Shown here piece after piece: positions 22,821-31,696 of a stretch of DNA of 64,000 nucleotides. Both the position numbers and the translations under genes were made by a program. Below the pieces are notes generated by a model. That model saw only the letters and a list, made by a program, of their open reading frames with translations. It had not been told where the DNA came from and ran no database searches. The stretch comes from Sphingobacterium zeae (GTDB lineage: Bacteria; Bacteroidota; Bacteroidia; Sphingobacteriales; Sphingobacteriaceae), in NCBI RefSeq assembly GCF_030818895.1, contig NZ_JAUTBA010000001.1, positions 5,540,820 to 5,604,819 on the forward strand, written 5' to 3'. Numbering within the stretch: position 1 is the stretch's first letter; each line of letters opens with the position of its first letter.

Positions 22821-24398
22821 TCAATGAATCCCTTTAAAAATTCTATTCCACCGTACTTTGGAAAGTCCATTACCATCTGCATTCCAGCTCATCCAGGTAA
22901 ATAATGCTTTTCCGACAATATGATCTTCCGGAACAAATCCCCAATCCCGCGCATCGAGCGAATTGTGCCTATTGTCGCCCATCATCCAATAATAATCCAT
23001 TTTAAAGGTGTAGGAATCTGTTCGGTTTCCATTGATATAAAACCCATCCGATTTCTTTTCCAATTGGTTCTTTTCATACACACGGATAGCTCGTTCGTAT
23101 AGTGGAAAGGTCTGTGCGTTTAATGGAATAGTCATTCCTTTCTTAGGAATAACTAAGGGGCCAAAATTGTCGTAGTTCCATTTGTATTGTGGATCATTTG
23201 GAAAGGTATTTGCTTGTGCAACTCCCGGTTTTTCCAAGTTCATTTGCATGGATTTGACATTGGACCAGGATTTCACCATTGCCGCCTGTTCTTGGGTTAA
23301 AAAGATGAGATAAGCGCCGGGCTGAATGGGAGAGACTTCTATTCCCATATCTTTCAAGCGCTGTTCGTCCAGACCAGTCTCATCGGTCATCACAATATAA
23401 TCCATTTGACTTTCCGGAGCAACAAAACCTGGCTTGTCGTTCACAAACAATACCCCTTCTTTCATACCGATTTTATCTCCCGGCATTCCCACACATCGCT
23501 TAATCAAATGTTCACGTTTGTCTACTGGGCGGGTCTGAATCGTAAATTGTTGGTGTACTGCTTCACGTCCCATACTACGCACCAAATCATAATAGGGCGA
23601 GTCCTGATTTTCCACAGCAACCGTATCACCGGCAGGTGCATTAAAAACGATTACATCATTCCGCTTGATCTCTTGAAATCCGGGCAATCGTTTGTAAGGA
23701 ATTTTAATGAGTTCAGAAAAGGCTTTCCCTCCTATTAATGGCATCGTATGATGTGCAAAAGGAAAGGCTATTGGTGTATTGGGAATGCGAGGACCATAAT
23801 TTAGTTTACTCACAAAAAGATAATCGCCAATGAGTAGAGACTGCTGCATAGAACCCGATGGAATCATAAATGCTTCCAATAGAAATCCACGAATTAGCGT
23901 TGCTGCGACAGTTGCAAACACAATCGCGTCGGCCCATTCACGCACCATTGATTTTTTATAGGGATATTTCTTCTTATAATCCATATAAGATTGATGTGCG
24001 ATCTCCAACTCAGCTTCCTTTGTCGCCCCGCGACCTTCGGCATGCGCTGCTTTCAGATTTTTGGTGTATAGCCCATTTAGAAATTGCACATTTTTATCTT
24101 TGCCCCAAAGAGGTAAAACGATAAAAGGGACCAGTACTGCGGCGCAGTTTTCCCAAAATCTTCTTTTACCAAAACAATGAATAAAATCGAGGTAGAGATT
24201 ATAAAATACAAAAATATTAACGATCGGTACCAGCAAAAGGATCAGCTGCCAGGTCTTCTTGCCTAGGATACGTGATTGGATCCACTGACTATAGACGGGC
24301 ACAACTCCCTCCCAGCCTTTGCGTCCTGCTTTTTCAAATAGCAACCAAAAGCCGTAGGCTGCGATTATTGTCAATACAATAAAGATTGTAAGTATCAT
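22821..24398 (-). CDS. lepB: signal peptidase I
   Basis: Membrane serine protease that removes signal peptides from exported proteins. It belongs to S26: the nucleophile is S183 in IPSGSM and the general base is K300 in IKRCVGMPGD; MMGDNRHNSLDARDWGFV is the conserved box near the end. Residues 1-130 hold three or four membrane segments (5-23, about 50-70, 85-100) before the usual anchor at about 155-172. At 525 residues it is much longer than E. coli LepB (324), owing to this N-terminal part and to a long insert between the Lys motif and the last box. Such large forms are common in Bacteroidetes. It has its own terminator. Confidence 0.93.
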   Translation of the reverse strand: MILTIFIVLTIIAAYGFWLLFEKAGRKGWEGVVPVYSQWIQSRILGKKTWQLILLLVPIVNIFVFYNLYLDFIHCFGKRRFWENCAAVLVPFIVLPLWGKDKNVQFLNGLYTKNLKAAHAEGRGATKEAELEIAHQSYMDYKKKYPYKKSMVREWADAIVFATVAATLIRGFLLEAFMIPSGSMQQSLLIGDYLFVSKLNYGPRIPNTPIAFPFAHHTMPLIGGKAFSELIKIPYKRLPGFQEIKRNDVIVFNAPAGDTVAVENQDSPYYDLVRSMGREAVHQQFTIQTRPVDKREHLIKRCVGMPGDKIGMKEGVLFVNDKPGFVAPESQMDYIVMTDETGLDEQRLKDMGIEVSPIQPGAYLIFLTQEQAAMVKSWSNVKSMQMNLEKPGVAQANTFPNDPQYKWNYDNFGPLVIPKKGMTIPLNAQTFPLYERAIRVYEKNQLEKKSDGFYINGNRTDSYTFKMDYYWMMGDNRHNSLDARDWGFVPEDHIVGKALFTWMSWNADGNGLSKVRWNRIFKGIH

Positions 24399-24436
24399 AA
24401 ATTCGTTTAATTGCAGAATCAGTAATTAAAAAAATA

Positions 24437-25171
24437 TCAATAAATAATAAGTTTCTTTCTCTCCTCGGAAGAGGTTTTTGAAAGTTGAAGCTCATTGTAG
24501 CGCATAACGTACTTTATAAAAAGATCATAATCGTACTTCTTTTCATTTTCAAACTCAGCAAATAGCTCCGGTTCGTCATTGATCAAACGCCCCAAAGCAA
24601 TTGTCCGCTTCTTTTTGCTGTTGCTAAAAAGTCCATTCGTATTGCTATTTATTTCAATCACCTCACCGGTTGACTTTTTTAATGCATAGGCATATTTAGA
24701 CTTACTGACTCCAATGGATAACATCGTACCTCCACCGCCTGTACCAAACATCATTCCGCCGCCACCACCGAGATTCAAATTAGACACATAATAAACCATT
24801 ATTTCTCCATCAACCAACACTTCTGCAAAAGTTGGCTCCTCTGTATAATATCGACCTATTTGAAATACTTGTGGAGAAGTTCCCTGAACAGGTTCCAAGC
24901 CATTTTCGACATAAGAGGGTGCATAGACTTTTCTTTTTGACTCCCAGTAAGCACGAAATACCTGATCTGGGGTAAAAGTTAGTTTCTCTTTCTGTTGATT
25001 TTCAAATTTGAGTTTGTGATCCTTGATGGAGGAGATTTTTCCATAAAGGGTATCTGCGTTCATAAGCACTACGTAATCCAATTTTTTTGCGGCTTCCTGG
25101 GCACTGGCTGTCATTAGTATACTGGCGCAGGAAGACAAAATCACAGCAGTTAAACTTGATATGGCTTTCAT
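24437..25171 (-). CDS. secreted protein of unknown function
   Basis: A 244-residue protein with a signal peptide (1-24, ending ASA-Q). Residues 30-75 (DYVVLMNADTLYGKISSIKDHKLKF) have the 'nucleotide-like' small beta-barrel pattern seen in many Bacteroidetes secreted proteins with a D-T-x-x-G-x-I motif. The middle is glycine-rich (LNLGGGGGMMFGTGGGG). The end is charged and helical. I do not recognise the family. It lies 38 bases upstream of lepB in transcription order and could share its transcript. Confidence 0.6.
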   Translation of the reverse strand: MKAISSLTAVILSSCASILMTASAQEAAKKLDYVVLMNADTLYGKISSIKDHKLKFENQQKEKLTFTPDQVFRAYWESKRKVYAPSYVENGLEPVQGTSPQVFQIGRYYTEEPTFAEVLVDGEIMVYYVSNLNLGGGGGMMFGTGGGGTMLSIGVSKSKYAYALKKSTGEVIEINSNTNGLFSNSKKKRTIALGRLINDEPELFAEFENEKKYDYDLFIKYVMRYNELQLSKTSSEERKKLIIY

Positions 25172-25409
25172 TGAAATCTGTTTTTGTCAATAGCTTTTGA
25201 TCGCATAAACTCTCTTGACTGTATTCACTTATACTTGGCACTCTCCGCCAAGCTTCACGTAAAACTACATAAAAATATGAAATTCAAGTTCAGCCTAAGG
25301 AGTTTTAACGTTTGTTAGCATTTTGTTTTGCGAGGTGCTGTCCTCCAATACTGCGAAGATTTTAGGATTCCGTGTTTCTCAAGCAACAACAGTTGCACGG
25401 TAAAAAACA

Positions 25410-25438
25410 AAGCCACATCATTTTTGCTGATGTGGCTT
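25410..25438 (-). terminator. terminator of the helical lipoprotein gene
   Basis: Perfect 11-base arms 25410-25420 and 25428-25438 with a 7-base loop; on the minus strand TGTTTTTTA follows. It starts 23 bases past the stop codon. Confidence 0.88.
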
Positions 25439-25461
25439 ACCGAACTGCGCATGCAATGATT

Positions 25462-25935
25462 TTAACTTTTATATTTACTTTCAAATGCTGTAGATGCTTT
25501 ATTGACACCATTGCTCATATTTTCAAACGCTTTATTAATATTGTCAAGCAATGCAGACTCTTTGGTCGCATCTGGTGTTTTATTTTTTCGGAGCTCAATC
25601 AATTTGGGATAATCCTCCGTAACGATTTTCTTATACCCATTTAAGCCATCAAGAACTGCTTTTTGGAATGTCGCATCGCCTTTGAAATCTCCCAGATCTT
25701 CTACTTTCTTAATATCATCATTCAAAGATTTTTCCCAATCTGCGCGGACCTGTTCGGCTTTCGTATAATCGGAGCCATTCATGGCTGCATTCATGTCCGT
25801 CACATGTTTTTCACTTCCGTTGATTACGGTAATAATCGAATTATTGTATGCTGCAGGATCTTTTTCTACCGACCCACAACTCGACATAGTCAGAACCACC
25901 ACGGTCAATACGCCGGTAATCATCTTTTTAATCAT
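25462..25935 (-). CDS. small helical lipoprotein
   Basis: A 157-residue lipoprotein with lipobox MSSC at residue 20. The rest is predicted as a four-helix bundle rich in Lys, Asp and Asn. It resembles the LIC11966 type of surface protein in size and layout, a weak match made from memory. No enzyme motif is present. It is flanked by its own terminator and a short AT-rich leader, so it is probably a single transcript. Confidence 0.6.
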   Translation of the reverse strand: MIKKMITGVLTVVVLTMSSCGSVEKDPAAYNNSIITVINGSEKHVTDMNAAMNGSDYTKAEQVRADWEKSLNDDIKKVEDLGDFKGDATFQKAVLDGLNGYKKIVTEDYPKLIELRKNKTPDATKESALLDNINKAFENMSNGVNKASTAFESKYKS

Positions 25936-26048
25936 ATTGATCTATTTTTATTTTAAATTTTAGGATTTGTAACACATGTAAACAAGGATAGCTTCGAACA
26001 TAGCGCAATCCCATCACGGAAATCAGGGATTTACGAAGCTATTGAAAC

Positions 26049-27110
26049 CTATAAGGCTGCTAGTTGATTGCGAAAGTTGTTATTGCCATTACGCTGATCA
26101 AACCGATCCGCAAGTTGATGCGCCAATTTCCTATAATGCCCAGCCAGTTCGCTAGCTGTGTAGCTAGTTTTACCTTGGAAAAGATTATGCTGCTGACCTA
26201 GCTCAAGCATAAAATGTTCGTCAGCTCTAAAATTTTTCATGGCTTCACAAACGTAGCACGCCAACTGAAACATGGATCTATTTTCGGGTCCATCGGCCCA
26301 GGGTAAAAATCGTTCGATCCATTCCTTGGATTTACCGAGGTCGGTATACGAGAAATATGTTGCTAGTTTAATAGCTGATATTAATATTGCGGAATCTTTC
26401 TCTTTCTTAAACACCTCCGTTTCTGCGAGTTTTGCCATTCTGTCTGCTTGTTCAGCATCTCCATGCTTGTAACCTTCATATGCAAGGTTTACGGCAGTAC
26501 GCAGAGGAACATGTGAACAGGTGAACTGTCCTTTAATGAGTGGCAAAGCTTTTTCTACTGCTGGGGCATAGCCATACTGCAATAATGTTGCTGATACTTC
26601 TGCATCCATTTCACATGCTTCACAGTCACTCATATCATCTCGTTGCAAAGCATTCACATTCGTCAATGCCACTTCAACAGCAGCCAGATCCTTTTGCGCC
26701 AGGGCATCACTGAGTTCCTCGTTGTATATGGCACGCTTACCATAACCATTACGGATCAACCGTTGTTCAAAGTCGCCTAGAGCAGCTTCTATCTGTTCAC
26801 GGCTGACAGCGGGATTGTCATATAGTTCGGCCATCATCCATTTATACTGCCATAAGAAATCCTCTTCGTTAAAGCGTTCCGGATTTTCATCATACGCCTG
26901 CAGTATCCAAGCAAAAGCAGGTAAAGATTCGGTCGAGAAAGCAAGATCGATCTCTTCGCTAATTAAATCTAAACGGAGCTCATATCCCCATTCAATATCT
27001 TGATTTTCATCAGCAATCCGAATAGCCTGCGTCAATAGGTTGACTTTCTCCAATGTATTATCTACTCGCGCAACTTGATTGCGAAGTTTCTGAATTTTAA
27101 GTGTATACAT
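26049..27110 (-). CDS. helical-repeat protein of unknown function, HSP90-operon partner
   Basis: A cytoplasmic protein of 353 residues with no signal or membrane segment. It is acidic and helical throughout, with a loose TPR-like pattern such as 'AxxxxYxxGxxxxA' (VNLAYEGYKHGDAEQAD). CEACEMD near residue 165 and a few other Cys and His residues could bind a metal, but no full motif is seen. It is third in the operon, 86 bases after the HSP90-type gene. I do not recognise the family; by context it may be a co-chaperone or client adaptor. Confidence 0.6.
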   Translation of the reverse strand: MYTLKIQKLRNQVARVDNTLEKVNLLTQAIRIADENQDIEWGYELRLDLISEEIDLAFSTESLPAFAWILQAYDENPERFNEEDFLWQYKWMMAELYDNPAVSREQIEAALGDFEQRLIRNGYGKRAIYNEELSDALAQKDLAAVEVALTNVNALQRDDMSDCEACEMDAEVSATLLQYGYAPAVEKALPLIKGQFTCSHVPLRTAVNLAYEGYKHGDAEQADRMAKLAETEVFKKEKDSAILISAIKLATYFSYTDLGKSKEWIERFLPWADGPENRSMFQLACYVCEAMKNFRADEHFMLELGQQHNLFQGKTSYTASELAGHYRKLAHQLADRFDQRNGNNNFRNQLAAL

Positions 27111-27196
27111 TTCTATTTTATTGTGTTCTTTTAATGAATTATAGTTCCGTTATAAACAACTTTTCTAATGACCGGATGAGAAACTTAAAAAAGGCT

Positions 27197-28984
27197 TTAA
27201 AGATTCACGAAATTATCCAGTCCCATGACAATGAGGTTCTTCAGGGCCTCGTTCAAGACTTTCATTTCACGTTCCTGTACCGGATACTTGCCTAAAATCA
27301 ATGCTTGCACATACAGGACTTCCATCACTGAACGGAGCATATACGCATCCTTTATATCCATTAGCGTGGTGATCAATGCATTATCGGCATTTAAGCATAA
27401 TGTATTCTGGATCTTGTTTGGCCTGGACGTCTTGAGTACCTGCGCAAAGGGATTTGCATTTTCCTTCAATTGGCTAATCGTATTTTCCACGTTATTTTGG
27501 TCCATTTTTGTAAAAATGGCCGGCGTATCAACTGGTTTAAACCGTCTAATTTCCAAAACGCAGTTGTAGTCGTCCAAAATACGTTGTGCATCTTTCTGAA
27601 AAGAAAAATATTGATGATGCTCGTCTTCATGAATCGTCTGAAAGGTCTCTAGCAGCTGATTTGGCGACATCTCTGTAATATTATATTCGGGATACTTTTG
27701 TTTGATCTTACGGAGTAGCTCGGTATCAAACGTATAAGAAGCATTAATAAGCATTATCCCCTGCGTATCAGCCATTCGGTCAATTTGTTTAAAATCTTCA
27801 AAGTCGGCGCAATAATAGAGTTGTTGCTGATAATCAATTATATTTTGAAAGCTTCGTTGTCCACGGTTGGTTTCAAACGGGATATCCGCCAAAAAGATTG
27901 CTAGGAAATCGGGATCTTCTAGGGCGAATGCTTTCAAATGAAGATAATGCGTTTGGATAATACGTATATAAATATCGTAATCAATCTTCTTCACTTGCTG
28001 CAGGTACGTCTTCAAAACGGCAGCAATTTCCTTTCTCGCCTGCCGCAGCAAATCATTTTTCATCAGAGACTCCCGCGATGCGGTTGCACTAAGTTCCTCC
28101 GTATTGACAAGCATACGGACAAAGAATGCCCAGTTTGGCAAAATCGATTGATCTTCTTCGGCAAGGAACATGCGCTTCAAATAGATACGGTGACGCTGCT
28201 TGCTGCTAAATTGCGTACGAAAAGGTAAAACATACAACACGCCCTTTGCTTTTCCCGCAGTCGTTTCAAATGGAATTGCGTCCAAAAAGTTGACATGAAA
28301 TAGCTCTTTCCCTATCGCTAACAAATCTGTTTTCGAAACCGATGAAGCAAGCCATTTAGGTTCATCCTTATGGATGATCTTTTCAACACCTCCTACCACG
28401 ATTGAAATGGATTCTCGCAGTGCATCTCCATAAAACTTAATTTTCTTCTCGAAATAGTCCGCTTCAAAAATATAATTGTATTGTTTTTTGGGGTTTAAAA
28501 TTACCTTCGTTCCCACAGGAATATCATCACTCAGGCGCTCAATCTTATAGTCGCCTTCAGCTCTAGCCGTCCAGCGTAAGGGTTGCTGTTCAAGTGCCGA
28601 TTTTGTTTCCACAATAATCTCATCACTGACGACAAAACAAGAGAGCAGTCCAATGCCAAACTTTCCAATAAAATCCTGTGCATCCTTGATGTCCTTACCT
28701 TTCGAACTCTCGCCAATAACCGACAAAAATTGGTGGATATCGGACTCCTTGAGACCTATTCCATTATCTTGGAACATAAATTTAGGTTGCTCAACGTTTG
28801 GTAATTCTATCTTGATTTTTCCTTGGTGATGTTCATCCAAGTGTTTCAATGCTGTAATTGCATCCACCCCATTTTGAAGCAGTTCCCGAATAAATGTGTT
28901 GGGATCGCTATATAGGTGCTCTGAGAGCAGCGCGATCATTCCTTTCAAGTTTACCTGAAAGGAATATGATTTCTCTTCCTGCAT
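27197..28984 (-). CDS. divergent HSP90-family ATPase
   Basis: A 595-residue chaperone-type ATPase of the GHKL fold. E34, N38 and D41 in FIRELLQNGVDAI match the catalytic and magnesium-binding residues of HtpG; DNGIG (D73) and FIGKFGIGLLS (about 105-115) form the nucleotide lid. The middle domain follows (LPFRTQFSSKQRHRIYLKRMFL, then ASRESLMKND with the usual Arg). The last 150 residues do not look like the HtpG dimer domain. It is thus an HSP90 paralogue rather than HtpG itself. It starts 7 bases after the Sel1 gene and precedes the helical protein, so the three genes form one transcript. Confidence 0.85.
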   Translation of the reverse strand: MQEEKSYSFQVNLKGMIALLSEHLYSDPNTFIRELLQNGVDAITALKHLDEHHQGKIKIELPNVEQPKFMFQDNGIGLKESDIHQFLSVIGESSKGKDIKDAQDFIGKFGIGLLSCFVVSDEIIVETKSALEQQPLRWTARAEGDYKIERLSDDIPVGTKVILNPKKQYNYIFEADYFEKKIKFYGDALRESISIVVGGVEKIIHKDEPKWLASSVSKTDLLAIGKELFHVNFLDAIPFETTAGKAKGVLYVLPFRTQFSSKQRHRIYLKRMFLAEEDQSILPNWAFFVRMLVNTEELSATASRESLMKNDLLRQARKEIAAVLKTYLQQVKKIDYDIYIRIIQTHYLHLKAFALEDPDFLAIFLADIPFETNRGQRSFQNIIDYQQQLYYCADFEDFKQIDRMADTQGIMLINASYTFDTELLRKIKQKYPEYNITEMSPNQLLETFQTIHEDEHHQYFSFQKDAQRILDDYNCVLEIRRFKPVDTPAIFTKMDQNNVENTISQLKENANPFAQVLKTSRPNKIQNTLCLNADNALITTLMDIKDAYMLRSVMEVLYVQALILGKYPVQEREMKVLNEALKNLIVMGLDNFVNL

Positions 28985-28991
28985 GTTTTTG

Positions 28992-31469
28992 TTACTTTCT
29001 CGTTTTCTTTGTCAATCGAATAGCTTCTTCATGTCCATTATCTGCCGCCCGTTCAAACCACTCCAAGGCAAGCGCTTCATTTTCTTCCACGCCATCTCCC
29101 ATAAGGTAGCAGTTGGCCAATTTAAATTGTGCATCAGCATGGTCAGCATCGGCAGCTTTCATCAGCCATTCAATACCGTCATGAAGGTCTGTCGGTACAC
29201 CTTCTCCGTCCAGCAGTTGTAAGCCAACAAAATAACAGGCATAAACATTTCCTTGTTGCGCCACTTCAATAAATTGGCTATAAGCAGCTGTTTTATCGAT
29301 CTCGACACCTATTCCGAAATACAAACAGCGACCCAGTCGATAGATCGCTTCCTGATTTCCTCGTTCTGCGGCCTGTTTATAATACTCAAATGCTTTTGCT
29401 GGCTGTGCTTCTATTCCGATCCCAAACTCATAACACATACCCAGTCCATCTGTCAAATATCCAAGCTTCTCAGCACGCGTATAGTAATCAAAGCCTTTAT
29501 CATATTCTTCACGCTGATCATAGTCGAAGAAAAAATAGTCGCCTAGCAGCAACAATGCTTCACCTACATTTTTTTGTGCAGCCTCTTCCAGCAATTGAAG
29601 ACCAAGGAGCACATCCTGTTTCACAAGGCCGGTCAAATAGTATCTTCCCAAGACGTAGATTGCATACGGAAAACCTAAATCAGCCGCCTTTTTAATATAT
29701 TCTTGTGCTTTAAAAGCATCTTTGCTTAGTCCATAACCATATTCATAACAAAGGGCAAGATCAGTCAATGCCTGCACATGGTTTCGCTCGGCAGCCTTTT
29801 GGTATAAATCGATCATCCGATCTAGATTTATTTCCGTACCTATGCCACCGCGGTAACATCGAGCTAGTTCATATATACTATTTAAATCTTGCATGCTAGC
29901 ACCTGCTTCAAAGGTGGCAAAAGCAGCGGTTGGCTGAGGAGCGCCTGTCTGGTGATAGTCATTTTCTAAATAAATTCCCTTCAGATAATAAGCATATGGG
30001 TAACCCAGATCAGCTGCACGTGAAAAATAATCAAAAGCCAATTTGTAGTCTGGTTCGGCCTTCAATTCGGACGCTAATCCCATTTCCGTTAGTGCAGTAA
30101 CATTATTAGAAGTGGCCGCTTCTTCGAAGTAAGGAATTGCAGCAGCCAAATCAGGTTCTTCGCCATGAATGCCATATTTCAGGTACCTGCCGACCTGATA
30201 TAAAGCCTGCGGGAGTTTATCTTTTGCGGCATCTTGATAATAGGCAAAAGCTACCTTGTAATCGGGATCTATTCCATCATAGCCAGATTCTATCACATTG
30301 CCCAGACGCAACTTTGCATAGGCAATATTTTTTTTTGCCAGTGCACTAAATTTCTGGAAGGCAGATTTTTCATCTCTCGGCAGGAATCTTCCTTCTAACA
30401 GTATTTCCGCAAGTTCAACCTGCGCTTCGACATAATCATCTCGCTGGTCGAGTAGCTGCAATAAAGACAGGCCCCTTTCGATATCCTGAAGTGTGTCATT
30501 ATAGAGGTAAAGACAGGCAAGACGATAACCTGCATAAATATTATTGTAGTCGTATGCTTTCTGCAAATACCATAGTGGCTGCTTGAAATCCTCCTTTACC
30601 TGATTATCGTTACTCAATCCCTGAAGTTTGATGAGCGCTATCTGCACTGCAGCGTCCATCATTCCATATTCAAATAATTCGTGATATTCTGGTATAAGAC
30701 GTTCCAGTTCAACGGAAGAATTTGCATCTGCGCGTTTTATATCATTCAGAACAAACCTGCAGTATCGGGAATCGGTCAAGGCGATACCCTCTTCCAGGAT
30801 CTCCAGGCGTTTGGCTTTATTGTCTTTACGAGCGTAGTAAAATTGTAACGCTTCATAATAATGGCGTAATAGTTTTTTCTCCTGAGCGTGTCTCAGCACC
30901 TGAATTCGATCAAAAACTTCTTCAAATTTTTCGGTCCACACATCGATATGGGAAATATATGCGATTGCATATAGATCGCCTCTCAAAGCAAGCGATTCGA
31001 GCTCAGCTTTGGCGGTGTCCCGGTCGATATCAGCCAATACACTTAAATAATTATAATATAGATAAAGAGGTCTCGCCCATTTAACCTCAGCGTCTATACC
31101 TCTATTTAAATAAAATGACGCTTTTTCCTTTTCTACAGCATGCCGGCGACATAAAACATGTTGTAGCCCCAACTCGACCCACGCTTGCGGATTTATAGCA
31201 GCATAGCGTTCCAATACTGCCCTGATTTTATCGATAAAAAAAGTATAGTCCTCATCGTTCAAATAGACATTTGCAGCAAAATCAGTTCCTTTTTCAAATA
31301 ATGCATCATAAAGTGCAGCCGCACTGGACTGCTCCAAGTTGTGCTCGAAATAAATCAGGACATCAAGCCATATATCGGGCGCAATTCGTTTCGAAAGGTC
31401 AACTGTAAATTGATGTTCAGCCGATTGCAATGCGGCAACTTTAATAGAATATTCTTCACTTAACTTCAT
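28992..31469 (-). CDS. Sel1-like repeat protein
   Basis: A cytoplasmic protein of 825 residues. From about residue 330 it carries a run of Sel1 repeats of about 36 residues with the pattern A-x-x-x-L-G-x-x-Y-x-x-G-x-G (for example AIYRLGRCLYFGIGVEIDKTAAYSQF). The first 300 residues look like degenerate helical repeats. Sel1 proteins are scaffolds for protein contacts. There is no signal peptide. It is first in the operon with the HSP90-type ATPase, which suggests that the scaffold recruits that chaperone or its clients. Confidence 0.85.
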   Translation of the reverse strand: MKLSEEYSIKVAALQSAEHQFTVDLSKRIAPDIWLDVLIYFEHNLEQSSAAALYDALFEKGTDFAANVYLNDEDYTFFIDKIRAVLERYAAINPQAWVELGLQHVLCRRHAVEKEKASFYLNRGIDAEVKWARPLYLYYNYLSVLADIDRDTAKAELESLALRGDLYAIAYISHIDVWTEKFEEVFDRIQVLRHAQEKKLLRHYYEALQFYYARKDNKAKRLEILEEGIALTDSRYCRFVLNDIKRADANSSVELERLIPEYHELFEYGMMDAAVQIALIKLQGLSNDNQVKEDFKQPLWYLQKAYDYNNIYAGYRLACLYLYNDTLQDIERGLSLLQLLDQRDDYVEAQVELAEILLEGRFLPRDEKSAFQKFSALAKKNIAYAKLRLGNVIESGYDGIDPDYKVAFAYYQDAAKDKLPQALYQVGRYLKYGIHGEEPDLAAAIPYFEEAATSNNVTALTEMGLASELKAEPDYKLAFDYFSRAADLGYPYAYYLKGIYLENDYHQTGAPQPTAAFATFEAGASMQDLNSIYELARCYRGGIGTEINLDRMIDLYQKAAERNHVQALTDLALCYEYGYGLSKDAFKAQEYIKKAADLGFPYAIYVLGRYYLTGLVKQDVLLGLQLLEEAAQKNVGEALLLLGDYFFFDYDQREEYDKGFDYYTRAEKLGYLTDGLGMCYEFGIGIEAQPAKAFEYYKQAAERGNQEAIYRLGRCLYFGIGVEIDKTAAYSQFIEVAQQGNVYACYFVGLQLLDGEGVPTDLHDGIEWLMKAADADHADAQFKLANCYLMGDGVEENEALALEWFERAADNGHEEAIRLTKKTRK

Positions 31470-31577
31470 ATATCATCGTATGTACTACTTGTAAAACATG
31501 CTTTTTATACTCTTTAGGCGCCAAAAAGCAACAAAAACTTTGCCACTGTATCATACAGTCAATTCCGTTTATTATAA

Positions 31578-31632
31578 TGCAACTACATTGCTTTTAAAAT
31601 CTTTTTACTTATATTTGTTGCAACTTAATTGC
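31578..31632 (+). promoter_or_regulatory. promoter of the TonB receptor with two TGCAACTnnATTGC operators
   Basis: The -33 TTG (31588-31590) and the -7 TATATTTG (31610-31617) are 19 bases apart. TGCAACTACATTGC (31578-31591) covers the -33 and TGCAACTTAATTGC (31619-31632) follows the -7 at the transcription start. They differ at two bases, are 41 bases apart, and each has inverted TGCAA/TTGC arms. This is the layout of a repressor site, plausibly a Fur/Zur-family protein. Confidence 0.7.
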
Positions 31633-31696
31633 AATATATTAATTGGAATACCATATGTATTGCACGAATTACGCTTTACGAATCGAATCCACATAG

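Noticed and set aside
23685..23694. CAATCGTTTG copy, as in the susC inverted repeat
   Set aside because: It lies within the lepB coding sequence, where it encodes conserved residues, so it is not counted as an operator.
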